Shown: in pieces, positions 5,435 through 14,324 of the stretch
Position numbering within the stretch: the stretch's first letter is position 1
Layout of the letters: each line of letters begins with the position of its first letter
Assembly: GCF_002102475.1 (NCBI RefSeq)
Contig: NZ_MSQD01000001.1
Coordinates: 300,506-364,505 of the forward strand
Direction: 5' to 3'
DNA length: 64,000 nt
Source: Thermoanaerobacterium sp. PSU-2
GTDB taxonomy: Bacteria > Bacillota > Thermoanaerobacteria > Thermoanaerobacterales > Thermoanaerobacteraceae
Notes under the pieces: model-generated
What the model was told of the DNA's origin: nothing
The model's database searches: none
What the model saw: only the letters and a program-made list of their open reading frames with translations
Made by a program: the position numbers and the translations under genes

Positions 5435-7378
5435 TTATGGAATGCTTATTTCAAACTTTTCAGGATTGTATTTATAATAAAGATACTGATGGTTTGTATT
5501 TACATTAAACATAAGCGTTTTACCATCCCAAAAATTTGAGTTTAAAGCTTGAATGGTTGTGTCTTTAATCAATGTTTGCAAATCTATTTTTTTGTTATCA
5601 TTTAAATCGTAGACATACGTTTTCGCTGTATTTTGTGCTGTTATATAGTTTGCCGCAAGGTATCTTCCGCTTTCATCGATCTTAAGTTCAAAAAATCCGC
5701 CGCTATTAATGCTATCGATCATTTTAAATTTCTTGCCGTTTAATTCATAACTTATCAACTTCACACTTGGTTTACCTGTATTTTGTATTGTAAATACAAG
5801 CGTATTCGTCTTGCTGCTGTACGCTATTGGTCCAAGTCTATAGTCTCCGTCTGGCAAATACTGCTTTGGAATGTCTGTTTTGTCAAATAGTTTTACATTG
5901 CTTTGTCCTTCTGCCATGTACAAAGATCCATTCTTATTTATATATTCTGCTTTGCTTAAGTTTTTTATGCTATCTATTATATATCCATTGCTGTTGGGTA
6001 TCAGATAGTACCTCGATTTTTCTATAGAGTAGTAGCTTTCCATCGTATATGCATAGTTTAACTCAGCATCTACATATATCTTTCCGTTTTCCGTGCCTGA
6101 CGACAGTATTGTGTATCCCACCGGGTGAGGATTTGATATTGTAAGCAGCTGTGGCGGATTTTTCATAAGCATTCTCGCGAAATCATCGTCTCTAACTACA
6201 AATGCTTGTAAATACCTTCTTACAACATCTTGTGCACTGATTTTTTCTTTGCTTATATCTATCTTCATTAAGCGCATAGCATTGCCGCCTGTGTCTACAT
6301 TTGCATTTTTGAGAACAAATATGCTATTTGAGCCGCTGTTCCAGACAGGATCAAAATAGCTGTACAACCCATTCGTCTCGAAAGTTTGAGCCTCATCAGA
6401 AGGTTTTATGCTTTTTAGCCAATCTTCAACAGCGATTTCATTAGATATATTAGACGTTACCTGTCTTTTAGTGGCAAAATTTACTGTGTCTGTAACCCAT
6501 ATATTTGAAACTGATTCTTTTACGCTTATATTATCTTTTATCTTATCTGTTTTTAACTCGCTTTTTTCGTATGCAATATAATTGCCATCCGGAGAGACGG
6601 AAGGGAATCTTCCATCATCGACAATCTTTTCTTTGTTATAATTCAAATCTTTGTATATTATTTTATTGTCCCTTTCAAATACAATTGCATCAGCACCTTT
6701 GATAAATGAGCCATATGAACCGTCTGCGAGTTTAGTGGACTTCAATGTTTTTAGATCTATTTCATTTAAAGAAGACTCTTTTATATCAAATCCATGTGTC
6801 TCTCTTGGTGATATGACTTTTCTTGTATAGATAATTTTATTTTCATCAGGTGAAAACGAAGGTTCATCATAGTAAATAGACACTTCATCACCTTTTAATA
6901 TTACTGTTTCTTTATTTGTTTTAAGATCAAGCAAATAAATATTTCCGTTTGAAGAGTAAACAAGTTTATCGCCATCGTTAGAAACACTAACATAATTAAT
7001 TTCCCTATTTGAAATCTTTTTAAAGCCTTCTTTGTTGTATTCAAATAAGCCTTTATCACTTATTGGCATATAAATTGTTCCATTATATTCAGTAATTCTT
7101 CCGTTGACTCCTCCGCCGATATCCACAAACGACATTTGATTAGCTATCTTGAGATCTGCTGCGTTGACTTTTGGAATGATTGTGTCAGGAATCTTCTTGA
7201 TATCAAGGGAGTAAAACACCGTCAATAGGCATGCCACAGCAGCCATTCCTACAAAAGTTCTTTTTATCCAATTGTTATTTTTTTTAAATCTCTTGCGGAG
7301 CTTTCGCTTTAGTTCCATATTAACAGGTATTTGCTCTTTTATTTTATTAAGGTTATTTTCTATTCTATTCTCATCCAT
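5435..7378 (-). CDS. Membrane-bound beta-propeller protein, putative anti-sigma factor
   Basis: 647 residues. A short charged cytoplasmic part (about 1-38) could hold a sigma factor; one transmembrane helix (about 41-58) follows. The large outer part begins with a WD40/TolB-like propeller (repeated SPDENKIIYTR, SPDGNYIAYEK type motifs, about 75-385), then a small domain of roughly 90 residues with NTF2-like character (RRYLQAFVVRDDDFARML), and a second propeller-like region to the end. The ATG at 7376-7378 has GGAGGG before it and lies two bases after the sigma gene stop, so the two are translationally coupled. The role as anti-sigma is inferred from this pairing and topology. Confidence 0.75.
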   Translation of the reverse strand: MDENRIENNLNKIKEQIPVNMELKRKLRKRFKKNNNWIKRTFVGMAAVACLLTVFYSLDIKKIPDTIIPKVNAADLKIANQMSFVDIGGGVNGRITEYNGTIYMPISDKGLFEYNKEGFKKISNREINYVSVSNDGDKLVYSSNGNIYLLDLKTNKETVILKGDEVSIYYDEPSFSPDENKIIYTRKVISPRETHGFDIKESSLNEIDLKTLKSTKLADGSYGSFIKGADAIVFERDNKIIYKDLNYNKEKIVDDGRFPSVSPDGNYIAYEKSELKTDKIKDNISVKESVSNIWVTDTVNFATKRQVTSNISNEIAVEDWLKSIKPSDEAQTFETNGLYSYFDPVWNSGSNSIFVLKNANVDTGGNAMRLMKIDISKEKISAQDVVRRYLQAFVVRDDDFARMLMKNPPQLLTISNPHPVGYTILSSGTENGKIYVDAELNYAYTMESYYSIEKSRYYLIPNSNGYIIDSIKNLSKAEYINKNGSLYMAEGQSNVKLFDKTDIPKQYLPDGDYRLGPIAYSSKTNTLVFTIQNTGKPSVKLISYELNGKKFKMIDSINSGGFFELKIDESGRYLAANYITAQNTAKTYVYDLNDNKKIDLQTLIKDTTIQALNSNFWDGKTLMFNVNTNHQYLYYKYNPEKFEISIP

Positions 7379-7380
7379 TT

Positions 7381-7872
7381 TTATCCCTCCAAACATATAT
7401 TGACTAGTTTTTTAAGCTTTTGTACAATCCTATATGACTTCATTTTGACTGCATCTTCTGTTTTATTGAGTATTAGCGATAATTCCTTGTTTGTCATATT
7501 TGAAAAATACTTTAGGTTTATGATTTCGACTTCCTCCTTTTGCAGACTGTATATTGATTTCTTTAGGCAATTCAGCTCCGCCTCTTTATCAAATTTATCC
7601 TCAAAAATATCTGGATAGGCGTATTGCTCAAGGCTTTCACCTATAGCTATATCTTTTTCCTTTTTATAGAAGTCGATAACTGTATTTCTTGCTATTGTAA
7701 AAAGCCACGATTTAGGACTAGCATTAAGGTTTCTGTACTTTTCATAGGCTTTTTTAAAAATGTCGCTGACAATATCATCTGCATCCCATCTGTTGCCCAC
7801 TTTGAAATACACATACCTATACACATCATCAAAATAGCTTTCATACATATCTAAAAAATCATTTTGCACCAT
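7381..7872 (-). CDS. ECF sigma factor 1
   Basis: 163 residues with both ECF sigma domains: region 2 (DVYRYVYFKVGNRWDADDIV, then SDIFKKAYEKY, about 12-55) and region 4 (YFSNMTNKELSLILNKTEDA, then VKMKSYRIVQKLKKL, about 115-157). It recruits RNA polymerase to alternative promoters. The ATG at 7870-7872 is chosen because GGAGGGAGG precedes it, and because an ECF-type -10 element lies inside the longer open frame. Gene order sigma then membrane propeller protein is the standard layout of a sigma/anti-sigma operon. The promoter matches four others in the window, so it probably autoregulates and controls them (inference). Confidence 0.92.
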   Translation of the reverse strand: MVQNDFLDMYESYFDDVYRYVYFKVGNRWDADDIVSDIFKKAYEKYRNLNASPKSWLFTIARNTVIDFYKKEKDIAIGESLEQYAYPDIFEDKFDKEAELNCLKKSIYSLQKEEVEIINLKYFSNMTNKELSLILNKTEDAVKMKSYRIVQKLKKLVNICLEG

Positions 7873-7886
7873 TAAACCTCCCTCCG

Positions 7887-7920
7887 TATATAAAGACGAA
7901 TCAACCAAATCATAGTAACA
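7887..7920 (-). promoter_or_regulatory. ECF-type promoter of the sigma 1 operon
   Basis: Minus strand TGTTAC (7915-7920), exactly 17 bases, then GTCTTTATATA (7887-7897), ending next to the ribosome-binding site. It shares -35, spacing and -10 with copies at 1671, 5244, 9440 and 23767, so it is the likely self-recognition promoter. The leader would be very short, around 15-20 bases. Confidence 0.65.
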
Positions 7921-8061
7921 CTTTTTCCTTCTAATATAATAAAATAATTTACGTTAATTTAGAAAGAAATACTCAGTATGAGTGAACTTATATCTTTTTT
8001 CATAAAAATAATCTTTAAATCTTTTAACATCGTTAAATATCCCACAGAAAAAGTTTTATGA

Positions 8062-8067
8062 TATAAT
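8062..8067 (+). promoter_or_regulatory. Sigma-A -10 element of the second ECF sigma operon
   Basis: A perfect TATAAT with no clear -35 at the right distance. Transcription would start near 8074, which leaves no room for a ribosome site before the ATG at 8077 and supports a start further in. Confidence 0.45.
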
Positions 8068-8121
8068 CTATTTGACATGCTTAAATTTTTATGGGCAAGC
8101 ATGGACGAGGGAGGGAGGAAA

Positions 8122-8679
8122 TTGTTTATCTTATTTGACACGATTACAGACGAAAGTCAAAGAAAAAAAGTCGAAGATATATATGTAAAGTACAGCAGAG
8201 ATATGTTTAAAGTGGCATACAACATTTTAAACGACTATCAATTGGCACAAGATGCGGTCCAATCTGCTTTTATAAATATTATCAATTATATCGAAAAAAT
8301 TTCTGATTATGACTGTAACAAAATAAGAGCATTAGTTGTTATTATAGTTAGAAACATCTCAATAAATATGTACAATAAAATAAAGCGGCAAAAAAATTTA
8401 TTTATTGAAGATGCGGATGAGTTTTTCCATGATGACTCAGAGCCGTTTGACGAGAAGGTAATAAATGATGACATTTTTAGAAGAGTATCTGAAAAAGTAA
8501 AAGAGCTAAAGACAGAGTACGCAGACATTATTTCTCTAAAATACTACTACGGATACTCTAATAAAGACATCGCAAATCTTTTAAACATCACAGAAGACAA
8601 TGTAAGAGTAAGACTGTATCGCGCGCGGCAAAGCCTTAAAGATGCTTTATACCAGTATAAAGGAGATGTGGAAATATGA
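8122..8679 (+). CDS. ECF sigma factor 2
   Basis: 185 residues. Region 2 is at about 15-75 (YVKYSRDMFKVAYNILNDYQ then LAQDAVQSAFINI) and region 4 at about 120-175 (YYYGYSNKDIANLLNITEDN then VRVRLYRARQSL). A TTG start at 8122 is preferred: GGGAGG lies seven bases before it, whereas ATG 8077 and ATG 8101 have none. The stop overlaps the next gene's start by four bases (ATGA), so sigma and partner are translated together. It differs in sequence from sigma 1 and its own promoter is sigma-A-like, so it probably belongs to a separate circuit. Confidence 0.88.
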   Translation: MFILFDTITDESQRKKVEDIYVKYSRDMFKVAYNILNDYQLAQDAVQSAFINIINYIEKISDYDCNKIRALVVIIVRNISINMYNKIKRQKNLFIEDADEFFHDDSEPFDEKVINDDIFRRVSEKVKELKTEYADIISLKYYYGYSNKDIANLLNITEDNVRVRLYRARQSLKDALYQYKGDVEI

Positions 8680-9428
8680 AAGACCTTTACGATGAAAAGC
8701 TAAAATCTGAAAGCAAAATATTTGAGGCATTGCTGGAATATGCAGGGGCTTGCCATGTAAACAACATAATTAATGATCTGGAAGAAGCCAATGGTGAAGA
8801 AATACCTTACCCTGAAGAATTAAGCATTAAAATTAGAAAGATGTTAATACATCACAAAAGAAAAGAAGCAGTCAAAAAATTCTTCACATCGGCAAAAATG
8901 ATCTTCCCAAAAGTCGCGGTATTCTTCTTTGTGGTTTTTATTGGCTTCACTGTGGCAATGACGACTGTTTCTGCTTTTAGAGCTCGCGTCTTTAACCTCA
9001 TAATTGAAATCAAAAAAGATTATACAGACATAAAATTAAAAGAAAACAATGAACCCAGTACGTCTTCTTCCACATCGCTGGTTCCATCCAACTGGGAAAA
9101 TGAATATTATCTTTCATACGTGCCACATGGCTTCAAGATAAGCAAGGTAGAATCACAGGAGGTAACCAAAATCATTCAATACACAAATGACAAGGGCGAT
9201 TTCATAATTTTCAGTCAAAGCTCTAACGAAAACACTGACATGATGGTTGACACGGAAAATGCTATAACACAAAAGATTGATATAAACGGCTATGAGGGCA
9301 TCTTAGTTCAAAAAAACGGTTTAAACACTATCGTATGGCGTAAAGACAACAATTTATTCTCCTTAATGTCGAAAATCGATAAGAACGAACTTATAAAAGC
9401 TGCCAATAGCATCAAACTGAAAAAATAA
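8676..9428 (+). CDS. DUF4367-type membrane protein, putative anti-sigma factor
   Basis: 250 residues. The cytoplasmic N-terminal part (about 1-72) is charged and contains paired helices. One transmembrane helix (about 77-98, VAVFFFVVFIGFTVAMTTVS) follows, then an outer domain (about 120-250) with the DUF4367 pattern: YLSYVPHGFKISKVE, then FIIFSQSS, ending in LIKAANSIKLK. Proteins of this shape beside ECF sigma genes in Firmicutes act as regulators of that sigma factor. The four-base overlap with sigma 2 supports the pairing. The signal sensed is unknown. Confidence 0.8.
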   Translation: MKDLYDEKLKSESKIFEALLEYAGACHVNNIINDLEEANGEEIPYPEELSIKIRKMLIHHKRKEAVKKFFTSAKMIFPKVAVFFFVVFIGFTVAMTTVSAFRARVFNLIIEIKKDYTDIKLKENNEPSTSSSTSLVPSNWENEYYLSYVPHGFKISKVESQEVTKIIQYTNDKGDFIIFSQSSNENTDMMVDTENAITQKIDINGYEGILVQKNGLNTIVWRKDNNLFSLMSKIDKNELIKAANSIKLKK

Positions 9429-9439
9429 TTTATTTTAAC

Positions 9440-9474
9440 TGTAACAAAATTAATGATTATTTGTCTAATATATA
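9440..9474 (+). promoter_or_regulatory. ECF-type promoter, copy 3
   Basis: TGTAAC (9440-9445), 17-base spacer, GTCTAATATAT (9463-9473). Same pattern as the sigma 1 promoter. It reads into the tiny membrane protein at 9505. Confidence 0.6.
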
Positions 9475-9504
9475 TGGAGAAAAAACTAACATAGAGGGGA
9501 TTTA

Positions 9505-9615
9505 ATGTTGAAGAAGAATTTTGTTAAAGCATTTATTATAGTCTTTTTAATCGTAGTCGTAAACTATGCGATATTTTACGGCATATTTTCTCTGTATATG
9601 TCCATTCACCCATAA
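9505..9615 (+). CDS. Tiny single-helix membrane protein
   Basis: 36 residues: basic MLKKNFVKAF start, a hydrophobic helix of about 20 residues, and an aromatic tail ending in MSIHP. AGAGGGG lies six to seven bases before the ATG. It has its own ECF-type promoter 30 bases upstream and its own terminator at 9623-9644, so it forms a complete transcription unit. It is built like the 38-residue protein at 1475-1591, which has the same promoter type. Small one-helix proteins under envelope-stress sigma factors often modulate membrane enzymes or sensors; that role is only a suggestion here. Confidence 0.65.
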   Translation: MLKKNFVKAFIIVFLIVVVNYAIFYGIFSLYMSIHP

Positions 9616-9622
9616 TAAAAAG

Positions 9623-9644
9623 GAGCCTTGGTCATCCAAGGCTC
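9623..9644. terminator. Bidirectional terminator
   Basis: Perfect 9-bp stem GAGCCTTGG/CCAAGGCTC with four-base loop. A run of T lies a little downstream on the plus strand and TTTTTATTA directly after it on the minus strand. It serves the tiny gene and the convergent permease gene. Confidence 0.85.
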
Positions 9645-9660
9645 TATAATCATACTTTTT

Positions 9661-11112
9661 TTAATAAATGGTTTCGGTTTTCACACCTTTGTAATCATTT
9701 TGTGCCAGCTTGCTGTGCCTATATCCATAAAACACATATACGACAATTCCCAACACAAACCATACTATAAACCTTATCCACGTCTCAAGAGGCAGTGAAA
9801 CCATCAAAAATACAGTTGAAGCAATGGATAAGATAGGCACTAACGGAACAAATGGACATCTAAATTTTCTCGGAAGTTCAGGCTTTGTGTACCTTAAAAC
9901 AATAACAGCTACCGATACAAGGACAAAAGCAAACATGGTTCCTATATTCACAAGCTTTGCAAGTTCATCGATAGAGAAAAATCCTGCAACAACTGCTGCA
10001 AATAGCGCAACTATTATCGTACTTGCAACAGGCGTCTTGTGCTTTTCATGAAGTTTTGAAAGAAATGGCGGTAAAAGTCCATCTCTTGACATAGCAAAGA
10101 ATATCCTGGTCTGTCCATACATCATAACTAAAAGAACCGTCGTTATTCCTGCTATCGCACCAAAAGAAACTAATCCCGACGCCCAGTTTATGCCGAGGCT
10201 TGTTAGTGCAAATGCCACAGGTTCAGGCGTATTAAGCTTTGTATATGATACGACACCTGTAAGTATTGCAACGACGACTATATACAAAATTGTACTTATT
10301 CCTAAAGACCCTAAAATTCCTATAGGCATATCCCTTTCAGGGTTTTTTGTCTCCTCGGCCGCCGTCGACACAGAGTCAAACCCAATGTAAGCAAAAAATA
10401 TTATTGCAGCGCCTGAAAATACTCCCTTCCATCCAAATGGTAAAAATGGCTTCCAGTTTGATGGATGTACATGCCATACAGCGACAGCTATAAAAAACAA
10501 TATCACCATTACTTTAAATATAACAGCAATATTATTTAGTATCGAACTTTCTTTTGTTCCAAAAAGTAGAATTATTCCCAAAAGCAATACTATGCCTATA
10601 GCCGGTAGATTTATTATTCCACCAGGTGCAGAGCTTGCCGAATTTGCAGCCCATACAGGTATGTTAATGCCAAAGCTGTGAAGCAAACTTGTAAAGTACC
10701 CTGACCAACCTAATGCAATGGCAGGTATAGCGAATGCATACTCCAATATCAAGTCCCATCCTATTATCCATGCGAATATTTCACCAAGTGCCACATAACT
10801 ATAGCTATACGTAGATCCTGCTGCAGGAAATGTAGATGCAAACTCCGCATAACTTAGCGCAGCAAACGAGCATGCAATACCTGAAAGAACAAATGACAAT
10901 ATAAGACCTGGTCCTGCATATTTTGCAGCCGCAACGCCAGTCAATACGAAAATACCTGTGCCAATTATTGCGCCAATGCCAAAGAGAATAAGGTCAAACC
11001 ATGATAGCGATTTTTTCAATGCGTGCTTTTTGTCCTGTGTGTCATCTATTATCATGTCAAGAGATTTTTTTCTTAATATATTTAAATTACCAGTGTTTTC
11101 CTTGCGAGCCAT
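9661..11112 (-). CDS. APC-family amino acid permease
   Basis: 483 residues with about 12 transmembrane helices. The N-terminal consensus LFGIGAIIGTGIFVLTG is the substrate-binding first helix of the amino acid-polyamine-organocation superfamily. Overall similarity is to the cationic amino acid transporter (CAT/YfnA) branch: long internal FAYIGFDSVSTAAEETKNPE motif and a C-terminal pair of extra helices. It imports an amino acid by proton symport or exchange; the exact substrate cannot be read from the sequence. GGGGGG precedes the ATG by 11 bases. It is monocistronic between two terminators. Confidence 0.9.
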   Translation of the reverse strand: MARKENTGNLNILRKKSLDMIIDDTQDKKHALKKSLSWFDLILFGIGAIIGTGIFVLTGVAAAKYAGPGLILSFVLSGIACSFAALSYAEFASTFPAAGSTYSYSYVALGEIFAWIIGWDLILEYAFAIPAIALGWSGYFTSLLHSFGINIPVWAANSASSAPGGIINLPAIGIVLLLGIILLFGTKESSILNNIAVIFKVMVILFFIAVAVWHVHPSNWKPFLPFGWKGVFSGAAIIFFAYIGFDSVSTAAEETKNPERDMPIGILGSLGISTILYIVVVAILTGVVSYTKLNTPEPVAFALTSLGINWASGLVSFGAIAGITTVLLVMMYGQTRIFFAMSRDGLLPPFLSKLHEKHKTPVASTIIVALFAAVVAGFFSIDELAKLVNIGTMFAFVLVSVAVIVLRYTKPELPRKFRCPFVPLVPILSIASTVFLMVSLPLETWIRFIVWFVLGIVVYVFYGYRHSKLAQNDYKGVKTETIY

Positions 11113-11259
11113 CTTATATTTATCCCCCCAGTTTTAATTAGATTTAATTATTTTAGATTGATTATTTAAAATAGGATATTTTATTTTATTATAATTAAAA
11201 TTATATTGAGCCGCAAATAACTTTTTCACAACTATTAAAATTTTTTCGCAAAAACAAAA

Positions 11260-11273
11260 GACGCTTACGCGTC
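11260..11273. terminator. Terminator overlapping a stop codon
   Basis: GACGC/GCGTC stem with four-base loop. On the minus strand it is followed by TTTTGTTTTTG and includes the stop codon of the methyltransferase gene; T residues also follow on the plus strand. Confidence 0.75.
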
Positions 11274-12408
11274 ATTTTTTCGGCGGCCTTGGCCCAAAAT
11301 ACTGATAATATGTGGTTTTTATCATGCCATTGTATAGCTTCCTTCTTTTGCTTGCATCCCTTCCAAAAAGTTTTTCAAAATTTTCATGCGATGTTATTAT
11401 ATAGTAGGACCACGTATCAAGCCTCGTAAATACTCTTCCCATCTCCCTATACAATTTCTCTACCTCTTTTAATTCCCCCATCCTTTCTCCGTAAGGCGGA
11501 TTGCAGACTATTATCCCATACTTATCATCGGTTTTCAGATCTTTCAAAGATCGCTTTGAAAATTTTACATAGTCACTGACACAAGCCTTTTTAGCATTGT
11601 CTATGGATAATTTCACTGCATCTTCATCGGCGTCATATCCATTTATGTTTAGTTTTACATCTTTTTTGATTAAATCAAAAGCTTCATTTCTCACGTCAGT
11701 CCACAGCTTTTTTGGTATCTGTCTCCATTTCTCCGATGCAAATTGTCGATATAGCCCAGGAGCCATATTTGCACCAATTAACGCTGCTTCAATAGGTATA
11801 GTTCCTGATCCGCAAAATGGATCCATAAGTGGTCTATCGTACCTCCAATAGCTTAGCATTATCATGGCGGACGCCAAAGTCTCCCTTAAAGGCGCCACAT
11901 TTGACACAGCTCTATATCCTCTTTTATGAAGTCCCTCTCCACTTGTGTCTATCATCAGTACGGCTTTGTCTTTCATTAATGAAAATTTTATCTTGTATAT
12001 TGGACCATCTTCCTCAAACCACTCTCTTTTGTACTTCTTCTTAAGCCTTTCAACTACCGCTTTTTTCACTATCGACTGGCAATCAGGCACACTAAAAAGC
12101 TTCGACTTAAGAGAGTATCCATCGACGGGAAACTGTCCATTTTCAGGAATCCACTCTTCCCACGGCAAAGACTTTACACCTTCAAAAAGCTCATCAAAAG
12201 TAGTAGCCGTAAATTCACCAACTTTAATGTATACCCTCTCAGCAGTCCTTAACCACAAATTTGACTTACATATAGCAGATATATCACCACTAAATGTAAC
12301 TTTACCATCTTCTACTTTTACATCATCATAGCCTAAAGATCTTATCTCATCAGCCGTCACTGATTCGATTCCAAAAAGTGTAGGCGCTATCAATTCAATC
12401 TTTGACAT
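11272..12408 (-). CDS. THUMP-domain rRNA guanine-N2 methyltransferase (RlmL/YpsC type)
   Basis: 378 residues. The N-terminal ferredoxin-like and THUMP RNA-binding region (about 1-160) is followed by a Rossmann methyltransferase with the DPFCGSGTIPIEAAL SAM-binding motif (about 193) and the catalytic NPPYGERMG motif (about 300), typical of N2-guanine methylation. The family modifies 23S rRNA (position 2445 in E. coli). The ATG at 12406-12408 is used because GGGAG lies eight bases before it. It appears to be a single-gene unit. Confidence 0.92.
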   Translation of the reverse strand: MSKIELIAPTLFGIESVTADEIRSLGYDDVKVEDGKVTFSGDISAICKSNLWLRTAERVYIKVGEFTATTFDELFEGVKSLPWEEWIPENGQFPVDGYSLKSKLFSVPDCQSIVKKAVVERLKKKYKREWFEEDGPIYKIKFSLMKDKAVLMIDTSGEGLHKRGYRAVSNVAPLRETLASAMIMLSYWRYDRPLMDPFCGSGTIPIEAALIGANMAPGLYRQFASEKWRQIPKKLWTDVRNEAFDLIKKDVKLNINGYDADEDAVKLSIDNAKKACVSDYVKFSKRSLKDLKTDDKYGIIVCNPPYGERMGELKEVEKLYREMGRVFTRLDTWSYYIITSHENFEKLFGRDASKRRKLYNGMIKTTYYQYFGPRPPKK

Positions 12409-12498
12409 ATCACTATCTCCCATTTATTAATTCCAAATTTATTAATTCCAATATTATATTATTGCACTAAATCCCTTTAATCACATCGCCACATTGTC

Positions 12499-13233
12499 TT
12501 AAATGCTGCAGAGAATGAAAGCTCTATCTAAACTATCTACATCTTCAACAATATCAAATTTTCTATTCATTACGTTAACTCTTTTAAATCCAGCCATTTT
12601 TAATTCATTTACAACTTCGTCTAATGAAAAACTCATTTCGTGAACTGTTTCTTCATATTCTTCATACAGCCTTCCTTCTTTCTTTAAAAAGGCGGTAAAT
12701 GTTATAAAAGCATTATCTCCAAAAGATATGCTTTTGGAAATATAGTAATCACCGTTTGGATACTTCCTTATATGGATATTATTCCAATTATCGCTTAAAT
12801 CTTTCAATGTGTTCATGTCAAACATGAAAACTCCCTTTTCGTTAAGATGTCTTTTAACACAATTAAACATAGATTTCCACTTTTGAAAATCCGTCATGTG
12901 ATTTATAGCATCAAATGTGCAAGTTATAAGGTCGAATTTCTTGCCTAAATCAAAATCGCTCATATCGCCAAGATGAAACTTTATATCGTAACCATACTTT
13001 CTACAATTTTCAACTGCCTTCTTAAGCATTTCCTCAGATAAATCAAGGCCTTCTACATTTATGCCATCTCTTAAAGCGCCTATGCAAAAAACCCCAGTTC
13101 CACATGCCAAATCCAACATAGTCTTAATATTAAAACCAGATTTGTCTAAAAATCTTTTAAAATCTGGCCACAACTCCTTAGCATAGGAATCCCAGCCTAA
13201 TCTATCGTAAAATTTAGCAAATTCGTCGTACAT
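12499..13233 (-). CDS. Class I SAM-dependent methyltransferase
   Basis: 244 residues. The motif I region MLDLACGTGVFCIGALRDG (about 40-58) and motif II acidic residue in VEGLDLSEEML place it in the small-molecule methyltransferase family (Methyltransf_25/11). The C-terminal half has the extra beta-strands (SISFGDNAFITFTAFLKKEG) seen in uncharacterised Clostridia proteins of this kind. The substrate is unknown. AGAGGTG lies five bases before the ATG. No operon partner is evident. Confidence 0.85.
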   Translation of the reverse strand: MYDEFAKFYDRLGWDSYAKELWPDFKRFLDKSGFNIKTMLDLACGTGVFCIGALRDGINVEGLDLSEEMLKKAVENCRKYGYDIKFHLGDMSDFDLGKKFDLITCTFDAINHMTDFQKWKSMFNCVKRHLNEKGVFMFDMNTLKDLSDNWNNIHIRKYPNGDYYISKSISFGDNAFITFTAFLKKEGRLYEEYEETVHEMSFSLDEVVNELKMAGFKRVNVMNRKFDIVEDVDSLDRAFILCSI

Positions 13234-13387
13234 AAAAACACCTCTTAATTATTTTTTTATCATTCTTCTATATTATATTATCACAATGCTTAAGTCAATT
13301 TTGTTATTCAATAACTGTGTGTTATAATATTAACACGTGCAAATAACTATATTTAATAAATAATTATTATCCAAGAGGTGAAAATAG

Positions 13388-14251
13388 TTGAAACCATTAT
13401 CCATAGAAGATAAAAATATTTTTGATGAATACTTTTGTGCATATCCACCAGAAATATCAGAATACACATTTACAAATCTCTTTATGTGGAATCATGTTTA
13501 CGACATTAAATATGAGATAATCGATGGGTGTCTTTTGATTGCTTCAGGCAATAATGTATTTCCTCCTGTAGGTCCATCTGAAAATACATTAAATGCACTG
13601 GAAAAATTTTGTGAAATGCTTAAAAAAGATTACTCTGAAATCAATCTAACTCGCTTTGACAATGATTCTGCCACTAAGATTAGAGAAAATTTTAATGTTG
13701 AGATGGAACCAGATGAAGACAATTTTGACTACGTGTACAATACACAAGACCTTATCAATCTTTCTGGTAGAAAATATCACAATAAAAAAAATCATATAAA
13801 CAAATTTATGAGAACTTATGATTATGTTTTGGAAGAACTTCGCAGTGAAAATGCTTTAGAATGTTTAAATTTTACTGAAAAATGGATTTCCTTAAAAGAC
13901 ATAGAGGAAAATCCTGGAATACTAAAGGAATTTGATGCGATAAAAAAAGTTCTGGAAAACTACGATTTTTTTAATGTAAAAGGAATTGTATTAAAGATAA
14001 ACGGAAAAATAGAAGCATATTCATTCGGAGAAAAATTAAATCCAGAAACGGCAGTGACTCACATAGAAAAGGCAAACCCAGAGATTAAAGATGCGTACGC
14101 ATTTATAAACATGTGTTTTGCTAAGCTAATGTCTGAGTACAAATATATAAACAGGGAACAAGATTTGGGAATCCCAGGGCTTAGATATGCAAAGAAGTCA
14201 TACCACCCTGCAAAGATGATATTGAAATTCAAAGGAAAGTTGCAAATTTAA
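13388..14251 (+). CDS. DUF2156 protein (GNAT-like, LPG-synthase C-terminal type)
   Basis: 287 residues. The opening FDEYFCAYPPEISEYTFTNL, the central YHNKKNHINKF motif and the C-terminal NREQDLGIPGLRYAKKSYHP are signatures of DUF2156, the soluble domain related to the aminoacyl-transferase part of lysyl-phosphatidylglycerol synthases. Stand-alone versions are common in Firmicutes and uncharacterised. The start is TTG at 13388, with AAGAGGTG at ideal distance. No partner gene is evident. Confidence 0.85.
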   Translation: MKPLSIEDKNIFDEYFCAYPPEISEYTFTNLFMWNHVYDIKYEIIDGCLLIASGNNVFPPVGPSENTLNALEKFCEMLKKDYSEINLTRFDNDSATKIRENFNVEMEPDEDNFDYVYNTQDLINLSGRKYHNKKNHINKFMRTYDYVLEELRSENALECLNFTEKWISLKDIEENPGILKEFDAIKKVLENYDFFNVKGIVLKINGKIEAYSFGEKLNPETAVTHIEKANPEIKDAYAFINMCFAKLMSEYKYINREQDLGIPGLRYAKKSYHPAKMILKFKGKLQI

Positions 14252-14263
14252 AACTTTAATAGA

Positions 14264-14292
14264 TTGAATTATTATAATTTTTGTATTATAAT
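14264..14292 (+). promoter_or_regulatory. Sigma-A promoter of the Lrp-aminotransferase operon
   Basis: -35 TTGAAT (14264-14269), 17-base spacer, -10 TATAAT (14287-14292), about 33 bases before the regulator's ATG. Confidence 0.65.
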
Positions 14293-14324
14293 GTGCATAA
14301 CATTATTTTTGGGAGGTGCCATAA

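Noticed and set aside
7331..7618. 95-codon plus-strand frame
   Set aside because: Antisense shadow of the sigma 1 and anti-sigma genes.
11945..12331. 128-codon plus-strand frame
   Set aside because: Antisense to the THUMP methyltransferase, which has clear catalytic motifs.
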